This document shows, one piece after another, positions 35,464 to 42,658 of a stretch of DNA of 64,000 nt (within the stretch, counting starts at the first letter, position 1; each line of letters starts with the position of its first letter). Source of the DNA: Bryobacteraceae bacterium. GTDB taxonomy: Bacteria; Acidobacteriota; Terriglobia; Bryobacterales; Bryobacteraceae. The DNA lies in assembly GCA_025056455.1 (NCBI GenBank), contig JANWVY010000007.1, forward strand, positions 165,387-229,386, given 5' to 3'. The notes below the pieces were generated by a model that had not been told where the DNA came from, did no database searches, and saw only the letters and a list, made by a program, of their open reading frames with translations. Both the position numbers and the translations under genes were made by a program.

Positions 35464-36579
35464 TCAAGGTCTTCGCAACTGACATAACGGATCCCCAAGG
35501 ACAATATTCTTCCAGCTCAGGGCCGGAATCGCGAGATAAAAACTCTCCCCGAGTGTTCGTCCTGAGAGATAGGCTGGAAACAGATGGTCTGGCCGCGGAG
35601 TGAATTGTAGATAAGGCTCAAAGACGTGTGCGGCGGCGCCCGTCACGCCCTCGGCGAGATAGTCCCCAATGAGCGTTTGAGGACTTCCTTTGAACCACTT
35701 GGGCTGATCAGCGGGTTTCCAGGAGCTCAAGCCCCAAGTTTCCGGCGGGCGTTCAAAAGTGCGCCCGTTCGTCGACACATATTCGGTCATGATTGCGCCG
35801 GGCAGCCATTGAAAGCGTGTGGTCCGGGTTTTTCGGTTACGGTCATTTGACCCCCAAGAAGCATACCCAATGACATTTTTCTGCCCGATTAGAACTTGGG
35901 GCGATTCATCGAAAACCACCCGATCTTCCGGGAGGAGAATTGCGGCTGTTCGTAACCAGTCGTTGCCGGGTTTGCCTTCCTCCGAGCTGAGGTCAAGGAC
36001 CACCACGCCTCGGTTCACGGCTGCTAGGCTGCGATCGATCATGCCCTGAACGTCCTCTAGACTGTAGGCAGCTAGTCGAGTCACCAGATAGATGGGGTGT
36101 GCCGGACGGTGAAAGGTCGCCTCGCGCGCGCCAAAGAATGGGTTGGGAACCGGCCCGTTCACTTTGTACTTGGTTCCATGAAGAACGGAGTAAAGCAAGG
36201 TGAGCTCAGAATCCACCGATGATTCGTCGCCGTCTAAGCCTTCGGTGCCGCGAATCCCTAGTGGCACACCCAGCGTTGTGACGAGATATTCAATCTGTTC
36301 GGTCAGCCCTTTGTTCTTCAAGCAACCAGCGATGGGACCGGCGATTTCGCGTTCGTATACTTGGCGAGGGATGAGTTCGTCGGTCGTGGTCTGAATCAGG
36401 CAGAGATTCCGGGTTGGGATTCCGCGTTTCCGCACGTAATACTCGGCGATTTTCCGAGAAAGCGGCGAGTTACTATTCACCACGACCATCACCCGTTCCG
36501 CTCTCCGGCCACCCTGCTGGGTCCAAGCGGAAAGGCAGAACAAGAAGAATGCTGCGAGTTTGATTGCCTGCCGTTTCAC
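35464..36579 (-). CDS. TIGR03790-family exported protein
   Basis: The product matches the TIGR03790 family of uncharacterised proteins. Key strings are VMVVVNSNSPLSRKIAEYYV, RGIPTRNLCLIQT, YLVTTLGVPLGIRG, GDESSVDSELTLL, NPFFGAREATF and IGYASWGSND. The frame is open to 36729, but a signal peptide begins at GTG 36579 (MKRQAIKLAAFFLFCLSAWT), which I take as the start, giving 371 residues. It is probably periplasmic. A cysteine-peptidase-like function has been suggested to me by its fold-like pattern, but I cannot support it. It is convergent with the conserved unknown gene, 5 bases apart. Confidence 0.8.
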   Translation of the reverse strand: MKRQAIKLAAFFLFCLSAWTQQGGRRAERVMVVVNSNSPLSRKIAEYYVRKRGIPTRNLCLIQTTTDELIPRQVYEREIAGPIAGCLKNKGLTEQIEYLVTTLGVPLGIRGTEGLDGDESSVDSELTLLYSVLHGTKYKVNGPVPNPFFGAREATFHRPAHPIYLVTRLAAYSLEDVQGMIDRSLAAVNRGVVVLDLSSEEGKPGNDWLRTAAILLPEDRVVFDESPQVLIGQKNVIGYASWGSNDRNRKTRTTRFQWLPGAIMTEYVSTNGRTFERPPETWGLSSWKPADQPKWFKGSPQTLIGDYLAEGVTGAAAHVFEPYLQFTPRPDHLFPAYLSGRTLGESFYLAIPALSWKNIVLGDPLCQLRRP

Positions 36580-36911
36580 TTTTGTTTTGCTCTTGAGGGC
36601 ACCCGTCCGCGCGCTTTCGCCTACTGATCGCGGGCGCAACCCTCGTGTTTCGGCCTTCCTGGCGCTTGCAACTCTCGCCCTGAAAGCGTGCACCGCAGCA
36701 CTTCCAAAGGCTGCGCTTGGGTCAGACACGAGCTTTCTTTCGAGTAATTTAGCGAGATGATATAATCAAGAGCAGTTTTACTGCAAGGGGACGCGGAGGG
36801 GAGCGGTCCTGAGAGTGCGGGCCGTTTCTTCAACCGCGAGCGCGCCAAGATCCTTGCCTGCTGGGAATTCAGACCCTTCAAGTCCTTGAAGGCAATACGC
36901 CAGGCTTTGGA
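36580..36911. other. Divergent intergenic region before the LysR gene
   Basis: This stretch of 332 bases separates the TIGR03790 and LysR genes. It contains an AT-rich island (36740-36780) with a perfect TATAAT, listed separately. No gene is visible. The reading frame of the TIGR03790 gene stays open across its left half, so a longer form of that protein is not excluded. Confidence 0.45.
36761..36766 (+). promoter_or_regulatory. Candidate -10 element upstream of the LysR gene
   Basis: A perfect TATAAT within an AT-rich island, 145 bases before the LysR start. The hexamer 17 bases upstream (TTTCGA, 36738-36743) matches the -35 consensus poorly, so another factor or an extended contact may be needed. 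Confidence 0.35.
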
Positions 36912-37826
36912 ATGGACTTAGATCAACTGCACACTTTTCTGGAGATCGTTAGGCTCAAGAGTTTTTCGAAAGCCGCTCAAAGTTGCTTTCGGACTCAACC
37001 CGCCATCAGTGCGCAGGTCCGCCAGCTCGAGCAAGAGCTCAATGCTCCCCTCTTTGACCGCCTCGGGACCCGAATCGCGCTCACACCCGCAGGAAAAATT
37101 TTTGCCGAATATGCCGAGCAGATCCTGGATTTGAGACGTCGCGCCCAGGATGCGATTAATGAGTTAGAGCGCACCCCCCGCGGAGAACTGGTGATTGCGG
37201 CCAACGAATCGACCTGTATCTATGTTCTTCCGGAAGTCTTCTCGGAGTATCGTCGAAACTATCCACACGTTCAGTTGCACGTCGACCGCCGCTATGGATC
37301 GCGGGTGGTGGAGGCTGTTCTCGAAAGTCAAGCTGACTTTGGAATTGCCCAGTTGCCAGTAGAAGAAAAACGGCTTCAGGCCGTTCGCATTCATTCTGAC
37401 GAGATCCGCTTGCTGTGCCGCCCGGACCATGAGCTTGCTTCTCGCTCCGTGATCTACGCTCGGGATCTGATTGGACACACGATCATGTTGCCGAAATCCG
37501 GAACCACCAGAAACCGGCTAAACCTTTGGCTTGAGCCGGTCGAAGACAAGATACAGGTCTCGATGGAGCTCGATTCGACAGAAATGATCAAGCGCTTTGT
37601 CATGGCCGGACTGGGTCTTTCTTTCCTCGCGATGTCCAACTGCAAGGATGAGGTCCGCGCTGGCCGGCTCAAGGGGATATCCCTCGGACCTGATAAAATG
37701 ATTCGGCGTCTAGCCCTGATTTACCGCAAAGACAAGGCTTTGTCGAAGGCGGCGTTAGGGTTTATTGACGCGGTTCTAAAGCATGCTGAACCGGCTTCTC
37801 GAGTGCCCTCAACGAGCGTGGGATGA
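36912..37826 (+). CDS. LysR-family transcriptional regulator
   Basis: This 304-residue regulator has an N-terminal winged helix-turn-helix (MDLDQLHTFLEIVRLKSFSK, AAQSCFRTQPAISAQVRQLE, LFDRLGTRIALTPAGKIFAEYAEQIL). A periplasmic-binding-protein-like effector domain follows (GELVIAANESTCIYVLP, ADFGIAQLPVEEKRL, MIKRFVMAGLGLSFLAM). LysR regulators usually control a divergent gene; here that is the TIGR03790 gene (inference). The stop overlaps the next gene's start in an ATGA arrangement. The effector is unknown. Confidence 0.94.
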   Translation: MDLDQLHTFLEIVRLKSFSKAAQSCFRTQPAISAQVRQLEQELNAPLFDRLGTRIALTPAGKIFAEYAEQILDLRRRAQDAINELERTPRGELVIAANESTCIYVLPEVFSEYRRNYPHVQLHVDRRYGSRVVEAVLESQADFGIAQLPVEEKRLQAVRIHSDEIRLLCRPDHELASRSVIYARDLIGHTIMLPKSGTTRNRLNLWLEPVEDKIQVSMELDSTEMIKRFVMAGLGLSFLAMSNCKDEVRAGRLKGISLGPDKMIRRLALIYRKDKALSKAALGFIDAVLKHAEPASRVPSTSVG

Positions 37827-38137
37827 ATTCTGGCTACCGATTCGTACAAAAGTTCTCTTTGATTTATCTTTCTCTGGGCAGTACCACGCGGGTGTTTCAA
37901 TCGTTGGATGATATCCCCGAGGAGTTGCGCCGACGGCTAACCCATCTCGCCCGCGATTCGCAAGTGGAAACGATCGTCATCGCGAATGAAGAGGGGCGGC
38001 AGCTGTTGCAGTCGCAGGGGCTTGTCAATCCACCTGTTCCGGTGCCCCAACCCCGGACTCCGCCCTGGCGCTGGGCATGGATTGGCGCGATCGGCGTCAC
38101 TGTTGGACTGTTTCTCGCTCGCTTATTCGACTCTTGA
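37823..38137 (+). CDS. Small C-tail-anchored protein of unknown function
   Basis: I do not recognise this 104-residue protein. The N-terminal part has LGSTTRVFQSLDDIPEELRR and SQVETIVIANEEGRQLLQSQ, a mixed alpha/beta pattern. A Pro-rich linker (PPVPVPQPRTPPW) leads to one C-terminal membrane helix (AWIGAIGVTVGLFLARLF). It would face the cytoplasm with a tail anchor. It overlaps the LysR gene by 4 bases and is likely translationally coupled to it. Confidence 0.65.
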   Translation: MNSGYRFVQKFSLIYLSLGSTTRVFQSLDDIPEELRRRLTHLARDSQVETIVIANEEGRQLLQSQGLVNPPVPVPQPRTPPWRWAWIGAIGVTVGLFLARLFDS

Positions 38138-38161
38138 AGCTCTTCTCTGTAGGCGAAAGGG

Positions 38162-39367
38162 TCACTTCCGGGCGACCGGCATTCCATCGCGAAGCGGGAA
38201 GTCTGTGGCGAGCGCCACTTCGTCGCCCTCGTTCAATCCAGCGGCAACTTCGATGTGGGTGAGGCTTGCGATCCCGAGAGTCACTGGCCTCCATACCACG
38301 CGCTGCTCTCGCCAAAGATAGACTCCGGGAACACCTTGTTCGCGCCGCAGGACTTCCTTCGGGAGAGCCAACGCGTTTTCGGACACGTGGATTTGGATCT
38401 CCACGTTCACATTCGTTGATGGCATGAGCTTGCGGTCCTCATTCGAAATCACGCACTCGACTTCGCCCACTTGGCGCGAGCCCAGAGGCACGACCTGCGT
38501 AGGAAGCTTCTGTACGCTTCCTTGCCACAATGTGCCTGGCAGCGCATCCCAACTGATCGTGACAGGCAGCCCCAAGCGCAGTCCACCTAACTCCGGCTCA
38601 TCGACATAGACCCTAACCCGGACATTGCTCAACACCCCAATTTTGGCTGCCAGATCGCCCCTACGGACATAGGCTCCAGGCCGCGCGTCCAACTGGTAAA
38701 CGACACCTGCTAGCGGAGCACGCAAAACGCTCAGCTCGAGGCGCCGCCGGGCTAGAGACAACGCGGCCTGAGCGTCCTTGAGTTTTGCCTCCGCAGAAGC
38801 CAGATCTGCGCGGCCGACCAGCGCATGTCGCCTTTTTTCCAATCCCTCGATTTCGGCTCGGATTTGAGCCACCCGTTCCCGCGCCCGCTCGGCCTCGTAC
38901 GGCGTCGCTGCATTTTTTGCCGCGAGACGTTCGAGCGCTTGCGCCTCCCGCTGGGCAAGGTTTAGCTCGAGTTGTAGCTTTTCTGCCGAAGCAGCCAAGT
39001 CTGCTAACTCACGGCTGCGGCCGCCACTGCGGAGGACTTCGTATTCCACTTGCGCTTGCGAAACAGCCGCTTCGGCCGTGGCCAAGGCAGCGCGCGCCTC
39101 CGCGGAATCCAACTCCAGGAGAATCTCACCCCGGCGCACCGGCTGGCCTAACGCAACGCGAACGTGGCGCACCAAGCCCTCACCTTCGACCCTGACTTCT
39201 TGCCAGTCCAGCGGCTCGACCTTTCCGTTGGTACGCAAGACACTCACCAATCTTTGACGCGCGACTTTGGTGAAAGCTACTGCCGGGGGGGCATTGCGAA
39301 CCGCTTGGAGCCACCACAGGCCCAAACCCAGCATCCCCACGGGCAAAAACCACAGAAACAATTTCAT
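38162..39367 (-). CDS. HlyD-like membrane fusion (periplasmic adaptor) protein
   Basis: This 401-residue protein has an N-terminal membrane helix (MKLFLWFLPVGMLGLGLWW). An adaptor core follows: first lipoyl half (EVRVEGEGLVRHVRVALGQP, VRRGEILLELDSAEARAAL), a long coiled-coil hairpin (about residues 100-200), the second lipoyl half (LRAPLAGVVYQLDARPGAYV) and a beta-barrel/MacA-like end. Adaptors of this kind join ABC (MacB-type) or RND pumps to outer-membrane channels. No pump gene is in the window. ATG at 39367 overlaps the stop of the preceding gene by 4 bases. Confidence 0.9.
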   Translation of the reverse strand: MKLFLWFLPVGMLGLGLWWLQAVRNAPPAVAFTKVARQRLVSVLRTNGKVEPLDWQEVRVEGEGLVRHVRVALGQPVRRGEILLELDSAEARAALATAEAAVSQAQVEYEVLRSGGRSRELADLAASAEKLQLELNLAQREAQALERLAAKNAATPYEAERARERVAQIRAEIEGLEKRRHALVGRADLASAEAKLKDAQAALSLARRRLELSVLRAPLAGVVYQLDARPGAYVRRGDLAAKIGVLSNVRVRVYVDEPELGGLRLGLPVTISWDALPGTLWQGSVQKLPTQVVPLGSRQVGEVECVISNEDRKLMPSTNVNVEIQIHVSENALALPKEVLRREQGVPGVYLWREQRVVWRPVTLGIASLTHIEVAAGLNEGDEVALATDFPLRDGMPVARK

Positions 39368-39927
39368 TTGGCCGGGCTCGCACAGTAGTCGAAAAGCAGT
39401 TGCCACTCGGCTCGCTGAATTTGCAGTGCCAGCTGCTCGGCCGCGGATCCAGGATGCCGGCGGGCCTGCTCGCAAAAGTCGATGAACCGAAAAGGATCCC
39501 AGCGCGCATTTACGGAAAAACTAGCGTTCGGAAATTGGCTCGCTAGCGTGGCGGCTTGCTCGGCGAGAGGAACAAAGACAGGGTGAGCGCCAACCCTCCG
39601 GAACCAGTAAGCCGCGTTGGATGGGTCGGGTTCTTGACGGTGCATGATTCCATGCCAGAAGCTGCCCTCCGCTGTCGGGATTTGTTGCGACAAGGCGTGT
39701 GACTCTTCCAAGCAGGAAAAATAAAGCCAAAGCCCGCTCAGTGCGGCTTCGGGAGCCCTGGCTTGAGGCAGGAGCACCCGCGCGCTGACCTTCCGCAACC
39801 GCTCCCGCGCCGCCTCCGACGAACATCTCCCCTCTGCCAGTGGCATGAGCCGGAATCCGCCCCCGTCGAGCGCAAGTATCGAGGCGACTTCCTCTCCATA
39901 ACGGCCCGCGTCGAACAGCATATTCAA
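39364..39927 (-). CDS. Conserved protein coupled to the adaptor gene
   Basis: I do not know a function for this 187-residue protein. Notable parts are GLWLYFSCLEESHALSQQIP, GSFWHGIMHRQEPDPSNAAY and WFRRVGAHPVFVPL. The clustered His, Trp and Arg (F-W-H-x-I-x-H-R, then W-F-R-R-x-G-x-H) suggest a metal or ligand site. I recall similar proteins in other acidobacterial genomes, but cannot verify this. No signal peptide. It is the first gene of a two-gene unit with the adaptor (ATGA overlap), which suggests a role in the same export process or simple co-regulation. Confidence 0.7.
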   Translation of the reverse strand: MNMLFDAGRYGEEVASILALDGGGFRLMPLAEGRCSSEAARERLRKVSARVLLPQARAPEAALSGLWLYFSCLEESHALSQQIPTAEGSFWHGIMHRQEPDPSNAAYWFRRVGAHPVFVPLAEQAATLASQFPNASFSVNARWDPFRFIDFCEQARRHPGSAAEQLALQIQRAEWQLLFDYCASPAK

Positions 39928-40011
39928 TCTTCATTCTGCCAAAGCTTCGACAGCGCGGCGTCGCTGCTAAAATTAAACTGAGCGCTGTCTGATACGGAAA
40001 GCGAGGAATTC

Positions 40012-40488
40012 ATGAAGGGTAGTGAAAAGGTGATCGCCTGTTTGCAGGAGGTGCTTCGCGGCGAACTCACCGCCATCCATCAATACTTTCTCCATGCCGA
40101 AATGATGGAAAATTGGGGTTATCACAAACTGGCCAAATACACCCGCAAGGAATCGATCGAAGAGATGCACCATGCCGAGAAGCTCATCGAAAGGATGCTT
40201 TATTTGGAAGGTTCTCCAAACTTGAGTGAGCTTTTTCCTCTCCGGATCGGCATGAACATCAAAGAACAGTTTGAAAATGATCTAGCTTTGGAACTGGAAG
40301 CCATCCCACGCTTAAATAAAGCGATTGAGGTCGCCATTGCCGAGCGAGACAACGGCTCGCGAGAACTATTCGAAAAAATTTTGGTGGACGAAGAGGAGCA
40401 TGTCGATTTCCTTGAAGCGCAACTTCACCAAATTGCAGAAATGGGTTACGAAAACTACCTCACCACTCTCACGGATATAGAAGAGTGA
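40012..40488 (+). CDS. bfr: Bacterioferritin
   Basis: Bacterioferritin is a 24-subunit iron-storage shell with ferroxidase activity. The 158 residues match the family length. Ferroxidase ligands are at the canonical positions: Glu18, Glu51 and His54, with further Glu and His residues in the second helix pair (LELEAIPRLN, DEEEHVDFLEAQL). Met52, the haem-binding methionine, is present in EEMHHAEKLIERMLYLEGSPN-like sequence, so this is a haem-binding Bfr and not a plain ferritin. It stands alone. No Fur-like box is evident upstream. Confidence 0.96.
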   Translation: MKGSEKVIACLQEVLRGELTAIHQYFLHAEMMENWGYHKLAKYTRKESIEEMHHAEKLIERMLYLEGSPNLSELFPLRIGMNIKEQFENDLALELEAIPRLNKAIEVAIAERDNGSRELFEKILVDEEEHVDFLEAQLHQIAEMGYENYLTTLTDIEE

Positions 40489-40590
40489 GGGGGATGGCGG
40501 CTTGGAAGCATTTGTAAATTTTCTTGAATCAGCGCCGAATCGGAAACCGGTGGGTCATTCATAACGTCTTTAGCAGTAACCAACGAGAGA

Positions 40591-40641
40591 CGCCTCCTCA
40601 CGATCAACCCTTTCCCCAACTCACAAAGCAGTGAGGAGGCG
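40591..40641. repeat. Inverted repeat after bacterioferritin
   Basis: CGCCTCCTCAC (40591-40601) and GTGAGGAGGCG (40631-40641) form a perfect 11-base inverted repeat around 29 bases. It lies between the convergent bfr and sigma-factor genes. There is no T-run on either strand, so it is not a standard intrinsic terminator. It may be a 3'-end stability structure or a protein site. Confidence 0.6.
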
Positions 40642-40751
40642 CCCCCAAGCGAAATTTTTCGTAGTCTAACGCGTTTCTTCGTCGTTGACTAGCCGGAGCG
40701 TTTGGCTTATTCCGAAGCGCAGCTTGCGCCCACCCTAGCGCCAGCTCCGTG

Positions 40752-41396
40752 TCAAACCTTTCTGTTGCGCTCCTGCTTTTTTCGAAACCGTCGGCTCAAA
40801 CGCTCTCTTAGCAATAGCCGCGCTCGCAACAAGCGGCTTTTCACCGCAGGCAAGCTCAAGTTTAAGGCCTCGGCTGTATCTTCGGTGGAAAGATTTTGAA
40901 TATCGCGCAGAAGAAAGACGACCCGGTAGGACAAGGGCAGGCCCGCGATTGCCTCCTCAAGGATTTTGCGCAGCTGATCCCGAGCGTACAACTGCTCCGG
41001 GTTTTCCTCCCAAATGGCGACCTCGCGAACTAAGTCTTCATCGGAAAGCACTCGAACCGGTTCTTCGAGTGGAAACTCACGCAGCCGGTGGCGCCGACGT
41101 AAGATAGCCAGAGCCTCATTGACCGCGATCTTGGCCACCCAGGTCTGAAACGTCGAGTGACCCTCAAACGAGTTCAGCCGGGAATAGGCACGAAGAAAAG
41201 TCTCTTGAGTCGCCTCTTCAGAATCCGCCTCGGACTGCGTGATGTGGCGAGCAATCGAGTAAACACGTCGCGCATGACGCTTAACGAGCCGTTCAAAACT
41301 GCTGGCATCTCCTTGCTTGCTGCGAACAACGAGTTCAAGATCCGGATCAGAGGCGTAAGAAGGTGGCCGGTTTCCCTGGTGATTCGTGGAGTTCAT
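40752..41396 (-). CDS. ECF-type RNA polymerase sigma factor
   Basis: The product is a 214-residue RpoE-like sigma factor. Region 2 runs from DASSFERLVKRHARRVYSIA through EEATQETFLRAYSRLNSFEG and TWVAKIAVNEALAILRRR. Region 4 is LPLSYRVVFLLRDIQNLSTE then DTAEALNLSLPAVKSRLLRA, a clear helix-turn-helix. The C terminus is Arg/Lys-rich. No anti-sigma or zinc-finger gene follows it, so control must be by another route. It is divergent from the receiver-like gene, with about 200 bases between; a 42-codon frame (41425-41553) lies in that gap. Confidence 0.92.
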   Translation of the reverse strand: MNSTNHQGNRPPSYASDPDLELVVRSKQGDASSFERLVKRHARRVYSIARHITQSEADSEEATQETFLRAYSRLNSFEGHSTFQTWVAKIAVNEALAILRRRHRLREFPLEEPVRVLSDEDLVREVAIWEENPEQLYARDQLRKILEEAIAGLPLSYRVVFLLRDIQNLSTEDTAEALNLSLPAVKSRLLRARLLLRERLSRRFRKKQERNRKV

Positions 41397-41592
41397 TCAA
41401 TGGAGTTGCCGCTACCTTTCCCCTATGCAAGTGTTGTGCCTGGTCGGGAACTATCTGGGTTTTCTCATCCTGCTAGGGGAGCTGCGCCCCGGTTCGGACA
41501 TTGTGGCGGTCTTGCTGCCGCAAAAGGGCCAATCGCTGCCGAAACAAAATTGAATCCCAAGAGATTTGAACTTCCTCTGTTGGGATAGCAGC

Positions 41593-42042
41593 ATGTCGCC
41601 GTCCAACTCAGTCCGACTTAGCGAGCGCGGGATTGTGCTCGCGTCACTACCCGATTCGGAGTGGGAACTGCTGTTTGCCGTTACTTCTGGAGAGCAGTGG
41701 AGAGCCCTACGAGTTTTCTCCATTGAACAGATTCTGGGCATGCTCCAGCAGTGGCCTTGCGCGGTCGTTGTGACCGCACCGGTGCTCTCTGACGGCGACT
41801 GGCGCGATTTGCTTGCGGCTGTGTCGCCACTTCACCTTTCACCTCAAATTGTCGTGATGGATAGAAACGCGGATGACGCTTCTTGGCTCGATGTTTTGGA
41901 TGCTGGCGGATTTGATTTACTCCGGCCGCCGGTGCAGGAGCGCGACTTGGCGCATGTGCTCCGACTCGCTGAAAGTTCCTGGCTCGCTTCTCTTGCTGAT
42001 CTTGGCGGCGGATGGCGCCGTCGCGCAGCAGGCGATCATTAA
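41593..42042 (+). CDS. Degenerate receiver-like protein
   Basis: This 149-residue protein has a response-regulator receiver-like pattern of alternating strands and helices: RALRVFSIEQILGMLQQWPC, AVVVTAPVLSDGDWRDLL, PQIVVMDRNADDASWLDVLD and GGFDLLRPPVQERDLAHVLR. The phospho-acceptor Asp is replaced by Thr (VVVTAP) and the usual K-P switch is R-P, so it is unlikely to be phosphorylated. I recall similar proteins as common in this phylum. No output domain. Its last 89 bases overlap the next gene in another frame. It may bind a partner or ligand instead. Confidence 0.7.
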   Translation: MSPSNSVRLSERGIVLASLPDSEWELLFAVTSGEQWRALRVFSIEQILGMLQQWPCAVVVTAPVLSDGDWRDLLAAVSPLHLSPQIVVMDRNADDASWLDVLDAGGFDLLRPPVQERDLAHVLRLAESSWLASLADLGGGWRRRAAGDH

Positions 42043-42658
42043 CATGCCCTCAGCTGACATCACGCCCAAAGGTAAGGTTTTTCTCATGCATGAAACGCAG
42101 TTCCGGTCCTGGCAACCAGGTGCCTTCTGGGCTGGCACCAACTTCTTCTGCTATGGCGTAGGGCGCTCGACCGAGTTTGCAATTACCAACTACAACGCTG
42201 GGACGCCTCTTCAACCCAACATCGCCACGGGAGTTGGCTTTAAGTCTTCCCCGCAATTGTGGAAAGAAACAAATCCGAACCTTGAGTTGAAGTTGACCGT
42301 TGGACAGATGGCGTTGTTGAATCATCGCGGATCCGGTCTTGGCAGCTTTTCTTACAGCCACCTCAGCTTTCGTTTGCCAGCGGTAAGAACGCGGTTGACG
42401 GCCGGAGGATGGGCAGGCACGCGACAATTGTTTAATCGCAATACGGGCAGTGTGCTGGCCGGCGTGGAGCACCCGGTTGGAAAGCGCTGGATCGTTCTCG
42501 CCGAATGGTTCGCTGGGCGGCATGACTTCGGCTTCTTCATTCCCGGCCTCCTGTTCCACCCGACCAAGCGGCAAATCGTGGTCTTTGGCTACAAGTTCCC
42601 CAACCACGCGGAAAACGGCAAGCCGGGATTTGTCCTCGAGTACGGCATTACCTTCTAA
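41954..42658 (+). CDS. Predicted exported beta-barrel protein of unknown function
   Basis: The protein has 234 residues. The signal peptide (SLKVPGSLLLLILAADGAVAQQA) supports ATG at 41954, inside the preceding gene. The mature part alternates short amphipathic strands: GKVFLMHETQFR, TEFAITNYN, LELKLTVGQMALLN, YSHLSFRLP, TRLTAGGWAGTR, WIVLAEWFAG, QIVVFGYKFPN. It ends FVLEYGITF with a terminal Phe, as in outer-membrane barrels. No family name is certain. It converges on the methyltransferase gene with an 11-base overlap. Confidence 0.7.
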   Translation: MCSDSLKVPGSLLLLILAADGAVAQQAIINMPSADITPKGKVFLMHETQFRSWQPGAFWAGTNFFCYGVGRSTEFAITNYNAGTPLQPNIATGVGFKSSPQLWKETNPNLELKLTVGQMALLNHRGSGLGSFSYSHLSFRLPAVRTRLTAGGWAGTRQLFNRNTGSVLAGVEHPVGKRWIVLAEWFAGRHDFGFFIPGLLFHPTKRQIVVFGYKFPNHAENGKPGFVLEYGITF

